Positions 16,750 through 25,900 of a stretch of 50,114 bases of DNA are shown here, in pieces (the first letter of the stretch is position 1; each line of letters begins with the position of its first letter). The translations under genes were made by a program, and so were the position numbers. This stretch comes from Candidatus Coatesbacteria bacterium (GTDB taxonomy: Bacteria > RBG-13-66-14): the NCBI GenBank assembly GCA_014728225.1, contig WJLX01000101.1:1-50114 (forward strand). The letters are read 5' to 3'. The notes below the pieces were generated by a model. It saw nothing but the letters and a program-made list of their open reading frames with translations. It did not search any database and had not been told where the DNA came from.

Positions 16750-17208
16750 ATGGCGAGTTTTAACAAGGTTATCCTGATGGGCAATCTGACCCGGGATCCC
16801 GAGCTGCGTTACACCGCTTCGGGACAGGCCGTGGCCTCCATCGGACTGGCCGTCAACCGGGTTTACAAAACCTCCTCCGGCGAGAAGCGCGAAGAAACCT
16901 GTTTCGTCGATTGCACCGCCTGGGCCCGCAGCGCCGAGATCATCTGCGAATACAAGCGTAAGGGCGACCCGTTGCTCGTCGAGGGACGGCTGCAATACGA
17001 TACCTGGGAAGACCGTGATACCGGTAAAACCCGTTCCAAACTGAAAGTCGTTATCGAGAACTTCCAGTTCATCAGTCGCGGCGGCGGTGCCGGCGGTGCC
17101 GGCGGAGGCGGCGGACGCTCCTACGGCGGTTCCGACCGTGGCGGCGCCCAGCCCTCCGGTCGTGACGAGGGCATGGAGCCCCTCTCCGACGACGATATCC
17201 CCTTCTAG
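16750..17208 (+). CDS. ssb: single-stranded DNA-binding protein
   Basis: A 152-residue SSB with an OB-fold (MASFNKVILMGNLTRDPELRYTASG to about residue 105), a Gly-rich linker (GGGAGGAGGGGG) and the acidic tip DDDIPF that recruits replication and repair partners. ATG 16744 is in frame but only two bases after GGGAGG; ATG 16750 gives correct spacing and the family N-terminus MASFNK. Operon position between rpsF and rpsR is standard. Confidence 0.96.
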   Translation: MASFNKVILMGNLTRDPELRYTASGQAVASIGLAVNRVYKTSSGEKREETCFVDCTAWARSAEIICEYKRKGDPLLVEGRLQYDTWEDRDTGKTRSKLKVVIENFQFISRGGGAGGAGGGGGRSYGGSDRGGAQPSGRDEGMEPLSDDDIPF

Positions 17209-17220
17209 GAGTCAAAGCAC

Positions 17221-17475
17221 GTGGCCAAGAAGAAGAAAACCAAGAAGAAACGACCCCAGCGCAACCGGCCCTGCCGGTTCTGCCGCGACGGGATCGACAA
17301 GATCGACTACAAGGACCTGGAGATCATCCGGCGTTACATCACCGAGCGCGGCAAGATCCGCGCCCGCCGGACCACGGGCACCTGCGCCAAGCATCAGCGC
17401 CAGATCGCCCGGGCTATCAAGCGCGCCCGTATCCTGGGCCAGGTACCCTTCCGTCTCGAGTACTACCGCCACTAG
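17221..17475 (+). CDS. rpsR: 30S ribosomal protein S18
   Basis: An 84-residue S18 with a Lys-rich start and the conserved [19 protein letters not shown] and [17 protein letters not shown]. It keeps Cys residues (PCRFC and GTCAKH), the zinc-ribbon (C+) form of S18. The start is GTG at 17221 with GGAG nine bases upstream. Confidence 0.96.
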   Translation: MAKKKKTKKKRPQRNRPCRFCRDGIDKIDYKDLEIIRRYITERGKIRARRTTGTCAKHQRQIARAIKRARILGQVPFRLEYYRH

Positions 17476-17577
17476 GAAGGCGCCGTACCCTCCACCGGCC
17501 GAGGTCGGCCCCCCGCGACGCGATTATCTACGTCGGCCGCCCAGCGGTCGAACGTTGGAGTTGACCAAAGGAACACC

Positions 17578-18360
17578 ATGGAAGTCATCCTGCGCAAGGA
17601 CGTCCCCAACCTGGGCAACCAGGGCGATATCGTTACCGTCAAGCCCGGTTACGCCCGCAATTACCTCATCCCGCAGCAGTTCGCCATGCCGCTGACCAAG
17701 GGCGCCCGGCGGCAGATCGAGGCCGAGCACGCCGCCCGCCGCCGCCGCCTCCAGGCGCGCCGCGACGAGCACCAGGCCCTGGCCGACAGCATCGACGACA
17801 AGAGTTTCACCGTCGCCGCCAAGGCCGGCGAAACCGGCCGCCTCTACGGCTCCGTCGGCGAGAACGAGATCGTCGAGCTCCTCGACACCGTCATGGGGCT
17901 CAAGATCGAACGCGCCATGGTCAAGCTCGACGACCACATCAAGCAGGTCGGCGTCTACCACGTCCCCATCCGCTTCCAGGAGGGCATCGAGCCCCAGATC
18001 AAGCTCTGGGTCGTTCCCGAGGGCGAAGAGGCCGTCGGCCTGCCCGAGGACGCCCCCGCACCCCAGCTCTTCGTCGGCGGCACCCAGAGCCTCGACGTCG
18101 CCAAGGCCCACGCCCGCGAGCTGGTCGGCGCCGCCGTGCCCGACGAGGAACTCCCCGCGGCTCCCGCCGGCGAGGAACCCGAGGAAACCCTGGCCGAGGC
18201 CGCCGAGGATGCAGGCGACTCCGACGACACCCCGGAAGCTCCGGACGAAGCAACCGAAGTCGCGGCTGAAGACGCCGCCACCGGGGACGTCACTGCCGAA
18301 GACACTGCCGAAGACACTGCCGAAGACACTGCCGAAGACAAAGAAGACGAGAAGGCCTAG
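17578..18360 (+). CDS. rplI: 50S ribosomal protein L9 with long acidic C-terminal extension
   Basis: Residues 1-148 form a complete L9: EVILRKDVPNLGNQGDIVTVKPGYARNYLIP at the N-terminus, connecting helix, and the C-terminal domain KLYGSVGENEI-like (RLYGSVGENEIVELL, VPIRFQEGIEPQIKLWVVPE). The remaining residues, about 110, are an additional low-complexity acidic tail rich in Glu, Asp, Ala and Thr that ends in four perfect 4-residue repeats (TAED). L9 is normally about 150 residues. It lies 102 bp after rpsR and is closed by a strong terminator. Confidence 0.95.
   Translation: MEVILRKDVPNLGNQGDIVTVKPGYARNYLIPQQFAMPLTKGARRQIEAEHAARRRRLQARRDEHQALADSIDDKSFTVAAKAGETGRLYGSVGENEIVELLDTVMGLKIERAMVKLDDHIKQVGVYHVPIRFQEGIEPQIKLWVVPEGEEAVGLPEDAPAPQLFVGGTQSLDVAKAHARELVGAAVPDEELPAAPAGEEPEETLAEAAEDAGDSDDTPEAPDEATEVAAEDAATGDVTAEDTAEDTAEDTAEDKEDEKA
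18292..18339 (+). repeat. 12-bp tandem repeat x4 inside rplI
   Basis: Four identical ACTGCCGAAGAC units encode TAED x4 near the L9 C-terminus. The identity at DNA level implies recent slippage or expansion. Confidence 0.95.
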
Positions 18361-18386
18361 CCTTCCCGGAAGTCCGGTTGCCAGCG

Positions 18387-18416
18387 ACGACGGGCCCCGC
18401 GGGGTCCGTCGTTTTA
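18387..18416 (+). terminator. terminator of the rpsF-rplI operon
   Basis: 12-bp stem ACGACGGGCCCC / GGGGTCCGTCGT (one G-T wobble) followed by TTTATT, 26 bp after the rplI stop. Confidence 0.85.
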
Positions 18417-18423
18417 TTGGGCC

Positions 18424-18708
18424 TCAGCTAACCTGAGCGGACCACTCGAGCAGTTGAACCTGCAGGTCGTCGAGACAACTGTCATCATTGCCGCGCCTGT
18501 AGTAACGATATGCCGTATCGCGCCGGCTGCCCGGGTCCTTGGGCCACAAGAACACTCGACCGGAATGAACGAGCGCTCTCATGAAGGTCAGCTCGAGACA
18601 GCTTCGCCTGTCTTGGGCGATGTGGACATTTCCCGCCGCATCTCTTGCAGTTACATCTTGCAGTTGCATCGACCAGCGGCCACCTTGCATAATATCCCGG
18701 CAGCTCAT
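18424..18708 (-). CDS. possible small ORF, unknown
   Basis: A 94-codon open frame with lower GC than its surroundings. Its product contains SCLELTFMRALVHSGRVFLWP and RRDTAYRYYRRGNDDSCLDDLQ. No family is recognised, no Shine-Dalgarno is clear at either Met (18708 or 18669), and no promoter is visible. It may be a remnant of transferred DNA. It lies between the ribosomal operon terminator and the rhomboid gene. Confidence 0.25.
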   Translation of the reverse strand: MSCRDIMQGGRWSMQLQDVTARDAAGNVHIAQDRRSCLELTFMRALVHSGRVFLWPKDPGSRRDTAYRYYRRGNDDSCLDDLQVQLLEWSAQVS

Positions 18709-18930
18709 TGCACCACGGTGAACACCTCAGAACCGAGCCAGCAGCTCTGGATGAGCAGGTAAGCAACCCGCCGGGCCGTTGCCCGCCTATCCAACCACCG
18801 CCCGACAACCCTTGCCGTTCAGCACCTCCGACCCGGGCCGCAATTCACCGCCGGCGCCGCGCAGCGGGGGCCCGCCCGACACGATGAGCCGATCGGTTCG
18901 TGAGCTCAGCAACCGTGAAACACGCCTATG
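18709..18930. other. gap without recognisable gene
   Basis: No convincing coding frame, tRNA or promoter seen. It runs from the low-GC stretch into a degenerate inverted-repeat relative at 18936-19003. Confidence 0.4.
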
Positions 18931-18935
18931 ACGAG

Positions 18936-19003
18936 GCCCGGCGCGGTTCTTGCCGCGCCGGACGCCGGCGTCCGGCGCGAATGCAAGAAGCGTGACGGGC
19001 CGG
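18936..19003. repeat. degenerate relative of the nested inverted-repeat family (H)
   Basis: A perfect 24-bp palindrome without loop at 18955-18978 (GCGCCGGACGCC and its complement), flanked by GCGGTTCTTGC on one side and GCAAGAAGCGTGACGGGCC on the other. The flanks match the GGCCGTCACGGTTCTTGC arm of relative G. It lies 14 bp past the rhomboid stop codon. Confidence 0.6.
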
Positions 19004-19016
19004 GGGCGGGGAAGGG

Positions 19017-19736
19017 TTAATCGTTGTCCCCGTAGACCACGATGTGCTCGGGATGCTCCTCGATGGGCCGGAAGCGTTTGCGGTTGAACCACAGGTAGGC
19101 CGCCCCGGCGAGGAAGCCGCCGATGTGGGCGAACCAGGCCACCCCGCCGGAGAAGTCGGCCACGATGGCCGTCCAGCCGTTGAAGAGCTGGACGATGAAC
19201 CAGAAGGGCAGCACCAGGAAAGCCGGCAGGCGCACGGCCCAGAAGATGATCACGATGGGCACCAGGGTCAGGATCCGCGCCTTGGGGAACAGCACCAGAT
19301 AGGCCCCCAGCACCCCGGCGATGGCCCCCGAGGCGCCGATGACCGGGCTGGCGCTGGTGGGGGCGAAGATGAACTGGATGAAGGTCGCCGCCAGGCCGCA
19401 CAGCAGATAGAAGACCAGGTAGCGCAGATGACCCAGCCGGTCCTCGACGTTGTCGCCGAAGACCCAGAGGAAGAGCATGTTGCCGGCGATATGGATGAAC
19501 CCGCCGTGGAGAAACATCGACAGGAAGGGGGCGTAGAACAGCCGGGCGATGCGGATGCCGCGCAGGGAGAGGTGGATGGTGTAGTCGGCGGGGACGAAGG
19601 CGTTCTGCAGGAAGATGCCGCGCAGCTTGTCACCCATGAACAGTTCCAGCAGGAACAGCCCGACGTTGAGGGCGATGATCGCCGTGTTGACGTAGGGGAA
19701 GCTGCGATGCTCGATGTCATCCTTGAGCGGGATCAA
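19017..19736 (-). CDS. rhomboid family intramembrane serine protease
   Basis: A 239-residue protein with six hydrophobic segments. The catalytic Ser lies in GASGAIAGVLGAY and the catalytic His in WFAHIGGFLAGAAY; the N-terminal part has HGGFIHIAGNMLFLWVFGDNVED, the loop typical of bacterial rhomboids. Such enzymes cleave TM helices of other membrane proteins; the substrate is unknown. It starts with ATG at 19736 overlapping the stop of the upstream lipoprotein gene by 4 bp, so the two are probably co-expressed. Confidence 0.94.
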   Translation of the reverse strand: MIPLKDDIEHRSFPYVNTAIIALNVGLFLLELFMGDKLRGIFLQNAFVPADYTIHLSLRGIRIARLFYAPFLSMFLHGGFIHIAGNMLFLWVFGDNVEDRLGHLRYLVFYLLCGLAATFIQFIFAPTSASPVIGASGAIAGVLGAYLVLFPKARILTLVPIVIIFWAVRLPAFLVLPFWFIVQLFNGWTAIVADFSGGVAWFAHIGGFLAGAAYLWFNRKRFRPIEEHPEHIVVYGDND

Positions 19737-20689
19737 GGCTGTTCCTCACCGGTTATGGCGGCGGCGATCGTCGGGCCGCGGTACAGGCCGTCGTCGGCGA
19801 CGGCCCACAGCCGACCCGCGTCGTCGGCGGTCAGCTCGCGGAGTGTTTTCGGGGAACCGGCGACGGGTCGCCAGTTGAGCAGCTCGCCGGGGCTGCTGTA
19901 GACTCCGGCGGCACGGATACCGGCGGTGGAGATCAGCAGGCGGCCTTCGTCGCGGACCAGGGCGGTGATGTAGTTGTACTCCGGTCCCCGGCCGCGTTCC
20001 TTGGTGAACGATCCGCCGCCGTCTGCGGAGCGGTAGAGGCCGTGGTACATCGAGCCCAGGTAGAGGGTCTCGGCCGCGGGGTCGTAGTCGAGCAGGGTGA
20101 TCCGCTCGGCCTCGAGGGGGGTTTCCCTGGAGCCCGCAACCCCTTGCCAGCTTTCTCCCTCCAGGCGCCAGAGCCCGTCGCCCAGGGTCCCGGCGTAGAT
20201 CACATCGTCGACGGCGGCCACGGCGGTGACGGCGTGATCCGGCAGACCGGCGGGCAGCGCCGCGAGGACTCCGGGGGCGGTGAGGCGGTGGACCATCCCC
20301 ACTCCGCCGACCAGGAGGCCGTCTGTGTCCGCGGCCAGGGACCACAACGGCTCGTCGAAGGCGGTGTGGTCGAGTCGGCCGCCGGGCTCCAGCGTCCATA
20401 AACCGGCGTCCGTGGCGGCGTAGAGGATACCTTCGTGGGTCAGCAAACGGTGGATGTTGAGGTCTTCGCTGCCCGAAACGCGGTTCCAGCCGTCATCCCC
20501 GTCGCGCCACAGGCCGTCGCCCAGGGTGCCCACGAGGAGTCGGCCGTCGTCGTCGAGGACCAGACAGCGCAACTCGGCGCTCGTCGGGAGTTCGACGAAC
20601 TCCCAGACATCGTCACTGTCGCAGGCCGCGGCGAGGCTGAGGGCGACGGCTAACGGGAGCAACGTAAAACTGGAGACGTTGTTTTTCAT
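19733..20689 (-). CDS. lipoprotein with beta-propeller-like repeats
   Basis: A 318-residue protein. The N-terminus MKNNVSSFTLLPLAVALSLAAAC is a signal peptide ending in a lipobox-like LAAAC. The rest contains repeated GTLGDGLWR, ATDAGLWTLE, AGTLGDGLWRLEG, GSMYHGLYRSADGG and VADDGLYRG blades, as in two-component-regulator-type or BNR/sialidase-type propellers. Probably anchored in the envelope and binding a ligand or protein. It is followed immediately by the rhomboid gene (4-bp overlap), which could make it a partner or substrate of the protease (inference). Confidence 0.85.
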   Translation of the reverse strand: MKNNVSSFTLLPLAVALSLAAACDSDDVWEFVELPTSAELRCLVLDDDGRLLVGTLGDGLWRDGDDGWNRVSGSEDLNIHRLLTHEGILYAATDAGLWTLEPGGRLDHTAFDEPLWSLAADTDGLLVGGVGMVHRLTAPGVLAALPAGLPDHAVTAVAAVDDVIYAGTLGDGLWRLEGESWQGVAGSRETPLEAERITLLDYDPAAETLYLGSMYHGLYRSADGGGSFTKERGRGPEYNYITALVRDEGRLLISTAGIRAAGVYSSPGELLNWRPVAGSPKTLRELTADDAGRLWAVADDGLYRGPTIAAAITGEEQP

Positions 20690-20762
20690 TGCGACCGAGT
20701 TTACCAGAGGTCGGGGACGGTAACAAGAGTCCGGCTGCGGCGGAGCCTACAAACAAAGAGAC

Positions 20763-20793
20763 GCAAAGACACGGCTCCCGGCCGTGTCTTTGC
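20763..20793 (-). terminator. terminator of the chemosensory operon
   Basis: Perfect 13-bp stem GCAAAGACACGGC / GCCGTGTCTTTGC with a 5-nt loop, 23 bp past the last CheW-like gene. The minus strand continues GTCTCTTTGTTTG, a broken U-tract. Confidence 0.8.
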
Positions 20794-20816
20794 TGTTTCG
20801 GCTTCCAGTCGGATTT

Positions 20817-21221
20817 TCAGTCCAGTCCCCGGCGAATCAAACGGCGGTGGTCGAGGAGGAGTACCCGACTCGCGGCGTCCTGCAGCGCTCCCCGGATCAC
20901 TCCGTCGTCGTGCGGTTCGAGTCCCTCGGCGTCAATGGTCGTCAGCTCACCGGCCTCCTCGGCCAGCAGCACCACGGCGCCGTTGCGGTTCTCGACGACG
21001 ACGCCGTAGGGGTAGTCGGCCTCGACGGGTCCTTCGAGGACCAGGGCCGCCAGGGCCCGGCCGTCGTGCAGCGTCAGTCCGGCGCAACGCTCCGGCGGGT
21101 TGGGCGCGGGGTGCAGTCGGGGGGCGCGCAGGATCTCGCCCACGCCGACCAGGCTGACCGCCCAGCGCTTGCCCGCCAGGGGAAAGACCAGCAACCGCAG
21201 TCGTGGCCCGTCAAGCATCAC
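20817..21221 (-). CDS. CheW-like adaptor, small variant 2
   Basis: A 134-residue protein with a degenerate CheW-like fold: LRLLVFPLAGKRWAVSLVGVGEILRAPRLHPAPNPPERCAGLTLHDGRALAALVL corresponds to the first half of CheW, and AVVLLAEEAGELTTIDAEGL to the second. It is the last gene of the operon and overlaps the previous one by 11 bp. It may scaffold CheA and receptors or act as a decoy; assignment rests on pattern and position. Confidence 0.7.
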   Translation of the reverse strand: MMLDGPRLRLLVFPLAGKRWAVSLVGVGEILRAPRLHPAPNPPERCAGLTLHDGRALAALVLEGPVEADYPYGVVVENRNGAVVLLAEEAGELTTIDAEGLEPHDDGVIRGALQDAASRVLLLDHRRLIRRGLD

Positions 21222-21588
21222 CCTCCTCGGAGTCGAAGGCCGCCGGGTTCAAGACGATGCGTGGTCGGCCGTGGATCTCGACGACGCCACGGAAATAGGC
21301 CGTTGGCGCCCGGCTGGCCTGGGTCGGGAAGGGGCTCAGTTCCTCGGGCGCGGCGGCGACGATGTCGCCCAGCTCGTCGATGTAGAGCACGACCTCAGCA
21401 ACGCCGCCGCGCAGGCGCAACAGTTTGTCGAAGGTCGCCTTGGGCCGACGCTTGCCCCGCCGGCCCAGCTCGCGCTGCCAGGGGCCGAAGCGGGGCCCGC
21501 CCTTGCCCGGGTTATCCTCGATGCGGGCCAGCTCAGCCACCGCTACGGCGTAGGCCAGCTCTTCGATCTCGAACAACAGCAGGTCCAT
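21211..21588 (-). CDS. CheW-like adaptor, small variant 1
   Basis: A 125-residue protein: MDLLLFEIEELAYAVAVAELARIEDNP is a typical CheW opening, and IVEIHGRPRIVLNPAAF-like sequence (VEIHGRPRIVLNPAAF) a CheW closing strand. The middle is shorter and more basic than classical CheW. The frame runs upstream into cheB, but ATG 21588, 7 bp after the cheB stop, is the sensible start. It overlaps the next gene. Confidence 0.7.
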   Translation of the reverse strand: MDLLLFEIEELAYAVAVAELARIEDNPGKGGPRFGPWQRELGRRGKRRPKATFDKLLRLRGGVAEVVLYIDELGDIVAAAPEELSPFPTQASRAPTAYFRGVVEIHGRPRIVLNPAAFDSEEGDA

Positions 21589-21595
21589 CGCTACC

Positions 21596-22738
21596 TCAGG
21601 GTTGACGGCCGGCCAGTTGCAGGAATAAGGCGCCCAGCTCGAAGGCGGAGACGGTCGCGGCCCGGACACCGGCCTCGAGCACGGCGGAGGGCATGCCCCA
21701 GACGACGGAACTCAGGCGGTCCTGGACGTAGGTGGTTCCGCCGGCACGCTCCAGCTCACGCATCCCGGCGGCGCCGTCGGCACCCATGCCGCTGAGGATC
21801 ACCCCGGCGGCTCCGGCTCCGTAGGCCCGGGCGACGCTTTCCAGCAGCACCGTGGCCGAGGGGATGTGCCCGGCGACGGGATCGGCGGTCAACAGGCGGA
21901 AGCGTCCCTTGTCGTCGACCTGCAGGTGGGAGCGCGGGGCGGCCAGGTAGATCCGGCCCGGGATCACCCGCTCGCCGTCGACGGGCCTTCGAACCTCGAG
22001 GGCGCAGACGCGCTGGAAGATCCGCAGCAGCTCCTCGTAGAACGACGGGGTAATGTGCTGGACTACGGCCACGGGAACGGGATAGTCCGCCGGCAGGGCG
22101 GCCAGCAGTCTACGCAGCAGGGCCGGTCCCCCCGTCGAGGCGCCGACGGCGATGAAGCGCACCGGGGGGTCGACGTCGTCCCGGGGCGGCGGTTGACGTC
22201 GTTTGGTCGGCGCGGCGGCGCGGGGCGCTACGGCCGTCGTCGGTGACGGTTCCGGGGTGGTTTTTTCTGCCGCACGTTCGCCAGTTTCCCGCCGTTCCAG
22301 GGGGGCGAAGCGCACCGGGCGGATGCGCGAGGCCAGCAGAACCTTGGCGATCAGCTCCTCGGCGATCAGGTGCAGGTCCAGGGAAACGCTGCGCGAGGGT
22401 TTTAGTACGCAGTCGATGGCCCCCAGGCTTAACGCCTCGACGGTGTAGGCGGCGCCCTGTTTGGTGTAGGAGGAGACCATCACCACGGGCACCGGATTGG
22501 TGTTCATCAGCCGTCGAACGGCCTCGATGCCGTCCATGCGCGGCATGACCACGTCCATGGTCACGACGTCGGGCCGCAGCTCGTTGACCCTGGTCAGGGC
22601 CTGCGCACCGTCGGCGGCGAAACCGACGACCTCGAGCCGGGGATCGGCGTCCAGCAGGTCGGCCAGGGTGCGCCGGACGAAGTTGGAGTCGTCGACCACC
22701 AGGACGCGGACGCGCTTGGGGTTCGTTGCGGAGTTCAC
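21596..22738 (-). CDS. cheB: chemotaxis response regulator protein-glutamate methylesterase CheB
   Basis: Removes methyl groups from (and deamidates) receptor glutamates when phosphorylated by CheA. The receiver domain (about 8-125) has VLVVDDSNFVRR and the phospho-Asp in VVTMDVVMPRMDG. The linker is Pro/Ala-rich. The methylesterase domain (about 190-375) has the triad in GASTGGP (Ser), VQHI (His) and GMGADGAAG (Asp). The start is GTG at 22738 with no clear Shine-Dalgarno. Only two bases separate it from the base of inverted-repeat copy C, which could control its translation. Confidence 0.97.
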   Translation of the reverse strand: MNSATNPKRVRVLVVDDSNFVRRTLADLLDADPRLEVVGFAADGAQALTRVNELRPDVVTMDVVMPRMDGIEAVRRLMNTNPVPVVMVSSYTKQGAAYTVEALSLGAIDCVLKPSRSVSLDLHLIAEELIAKVLLASRIRPVRFAPLERRETGERAAEKTTPEPSPTTAVAPRAAAPTKRRQPPPRDDVDPPVRFIAVGASTGGPALLRRLLAALPADYPVPVAVVQHITPSFYEELLRIFQRVCALEVRRPVDGERVIPGRIYLAAPRSHLQVDDKGRFRLLTADPVAGHIPSATVLLESVARAYGAGAAGVILSGMGADGAAGMRELERAGGTTYVQDRLSSVVWGMPSAVLEAGVRAATVSAFELGALFLQLAGRQP

Positions 22739-22740
22739 CT

Positions 22741-22935
22741 CGGCGAGACCTTTGAAAAACGTTTACGGCGCTTTCGCGGCCCTGCATGGCCGGAACCGGC
22801 ACGGTTTTTGCGGAGTTTGGCGCCTGCGGCCGTCCGGAGCGCGGCGGGGCTGCAAAAACCGTGCCGGTTCCGGCGTTGGGGTTCGCGTGGCGGCGGGGCG
22901 GTCTTCCCGGCGGTCGTTTTTCAAAGGTCTCGCCG
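22741..22935. repeat. nested inverted-repeat element, copy C (between cheA and cheB)
   Basis: The outer arms 22741-22761 and 22915-22935 are a perfect 21-bp inverted repeat (core GAGACCTTTGAAAAACG). The inner arms 22789-22811 and 22852-22874 are a perfect 23-bp inverted repeat with core GGAACCGGCACGGTTTTTGC. The centre is 40 bp and the total 195 bp, as in copy A. In the operon mRNA it lies 21 nt after the cheA stop and 2 nt before the cheB start. Confidence 0.94.
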
Positions 22936-22956
22936 CTGACGGTCGGAGCTGGGACC

Positions 22957-25900
22957 TCAGCGACCGCTGAGTTGGAGGAGCTGCTTGACCAGGCGTTCTT
23001 CGTTGAAGGGTTTGGTCAGGAAGGTTTCCACTCCGAGTTCCTGGGCCCGCTGACGGTGTTTCTCGCCGGTGCGGGCGGTCAGGATCATCACGGGCAGGTG
23101 GCGGGTGCGGGAGTTGCTCTTGATCTCGCTGATCAACTCGTAACCGTGCATCCGGGGCATTTCGAGGTCGGTGAGGACGCAGTCGATCTCCTCGCGCTCC
23201 AGGATGTCGAGGGCTTCGAGGCCGTCGGCGGCGGTCAGCACGCTGAAGCCGCGGCGGGAGAGCATCCGGCCGACGAAGTTGCGGATGCTGACCGAATCGT
23301 CGACCAGCAGGACGCGGACGCCGTAGCCCACGCCGGCGGAGTCCGGGGTCAGGGTGAGTTTCTCGCGGCGGGGTTTGGTCCGGCGCGGGGCGGGTTGGTC
23401 ATCGACGACGGTCTGATCGGGTCGTTGGAGCTCGGTCGTCGGTGTCGTCGGAGGCTCTTCGGTTTCGAGGGGCGCAGCGGGACGGCGTTGCGGGGCGCGC
23501 CCGATCAGGTCGTCGGGGTTGATGATCAGGGCCACGCTGCCGTCGCCCAGGGTGGTGGAGCCGCCGAACATCGGCAGGTTCTTCAGCAGCCCGCCGGTGG
23601 GCTTGACCACCATCTCCTGCTTGCCGACGAGTTCATCGACGACGAGACCGACCCGGCGCTCGCTCTGGCGCACGATCACCAGAAACTGGTCCGTCGTTTG
23701 CGAGGGCAGGTCGAAGAGTTCGTCGAGGCGCCGCAGGGGCAGCAGGTCGTCGCGGTGGCGGTAGACCTCGCGTCCGGAGAGGCTCGTTAGGTCATCGGGG
23801 GCCAGCATCAGGGTTTCTTCGACTTCGGTCAGCGGCAGGGCGAAGGTCTGGCCGCCGACGGTGACGAACAGCCCCTCGCTGATACCCAGGGTCAGCGGCA
23901 GGGTGAGGATGAAGCGGGTGTAGGCGCCGGGCTCGCTCTTTAAGTCCAGAGTGCCCTTGATTTCCTTGAGCCGTTTGGCGACGATGTCCAGGCCGAAGCC
24001 GCGCCCCGCGGTCTCGGTCAGCTCGGCGGCGGTGGAGAAACCGGGGCGGAAGATCAGTTCGCGCAAGGTATCGTCGTCGGCGGAGTCGAACTCCTCCCGG
24101 CTGATCAGGCCCAGTTCGAGGGCCCGGCGGCCGACGGCCCGGGGATCGATGCCCGCGCCGTCGTCGTAGACCTCGAGCACGACGGAGTTGCCCAGGTGGT
24201 AGGCCTCCAGGCTGACCGTGCCGCGGACGGGCTTGCCGAGGGCCCGGCGTTCCTCCGTGGTCTCGACGCCGTGGGCCACGGCGTTGCGGATCAGGTGGGT
24301 GATCGGCGTCAGCAGGTCGTCGAGGAGCTTCTTGTCGATCTCGGTCTGCTCGCCGCTGACCTCGAAGTCCAGTTCCTTGTCGTAGTAGCGAGCGATGTCC
24401 CGGGCGGCGCGGCGGAAGCGGGTGGCCACGCTGGCGAAGGGCACCATCCGCACCAGGGTGACCTCGTCCTGGATGTTGCCGGCGATCAGGGACAGCTCGT
24501 TGAGGTGTTCGGAGAGCAGCCCGACGGCCCGCTGGTAGTTCTCGTTCAGGTTGGAGAAGTCGGAGCCCTGTCCGCTCAGGTCGCGGTTGAGGGCGTCGAG
24601 CTCGCTGAAGCGGTCGAACTCGTGGGGCGAGAAATCACTGATCGTCGAATGCCGGGTCCCGGCGTCGGCGCCCGCGGCCGCCCCGACGCCCCGGGCGGCG
24701 TACTCGTTGAGGCGGCGGGCGGCGGCCTGGAGCTCGGCGAGCTGTTCGGTGTAGCCGTCGGAGAGGCCGGCCAGCTCGGTGATGATCTCGTCGATGCGCG
24801 TCCGGGTGATCACCAGCTCGCCGGCCAGGTTGAGCAGGACGTCGAGGCGGGCCGGATCGACCCGGAAGCCGTGGGAGCGGGCGACGCCGGTGACTTCGGC
24901 GCGCGGAGCCGCGGCCTCGGCGGGGGTGCGTTCGAGCTCCTCGAACGCGCCGAGCAGCTCGGCCACCCCGGCGGTCAAATCGCGGATCCGCCGGTGGGTC
25001 TCCTCTTCGGTGACCACCTCGCGGCCCTGCTCGATGACGGTCTCCAGTAGCAGGGCGGCGGTGTCGGTCAGCTCGAAGAGCAGATCGATGCCGTCGACGG
25101 GCACGGCGTGTTCCAGCTCGTCGGCCCGGCTGAGCAGGTCCTCCATCGCTTTGGCGGTGCGGCTCATGGCGTTGAAGCCCAGCATCGCCGCGGCGCCCTT
25201 GAGGGTGTGGGCCTCGCGCATCAGCTCGCGGATCAGCTCGAGGCTGTCGGTTTCGTTCTCCAGCAGCAACAGGTTGGAGTTGAGCTGGTCGATCAGCTCC
25301 TCGGCCTCCGCGGTGAAGATGTCGAGCATCTCGGAGCGCACACCGCCGTCAGCGTCGGACACGGCGGCGGCCGGTTCGGCTTCCTCCGGCGGGGGCTCGA
25401 CCGGGGCGGCGGCTTCTTCCCGTCGCGGTTTGTAACCGCCGAAGAGTTGTTCGGCCAGGCTGTCTTCCTCGACGGGCGGTTTCTCGACTGCGGGTTCGGC
25501 GGCGGCCGGTTCGTCGGGCCGACCCGCGGCGGCGGCGAAGGCCGCGCGCACGGTGTGGACGGCCTCGGCGCCCGGAGGCGCACCGGCGCGGCGGGCGTTC
25601 TCCAGCTCCTCGTAGGCCGCCTGCCAGAGAGAGTTTACCCGCTCGTCGTCGTGGTTCTCCCGCAAACGGCGCAGCAACTCGACCAGGGCGGTGACGACCT
25701 CGGCGTCCGGCGCCTCGGCCTCCAGGGCGTCGGCCAGCTCGGCGCCGCGCTCGAGCAGCTCCCCGAGGGCTTCCTCCGTCGGCGGCTCGGCGCTCGGCAG
25801 GTCGGCGAGGCGGTCCAGGGCCTCCTCAACGGCGGCGGGATCTCCCTCGGGCAGGGCCTCGAGGTGGGCGGCCAGGCGCTCCAGCAACACCACCAGGGCG

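Noticed and set aside
18679-18762. Small RNA or attenuator near 18600 (GACAG-CTTCGC-CTGTC stem)
   Set aside because: Short isolated stem without promoter or terminator; not distinguishable from chance.
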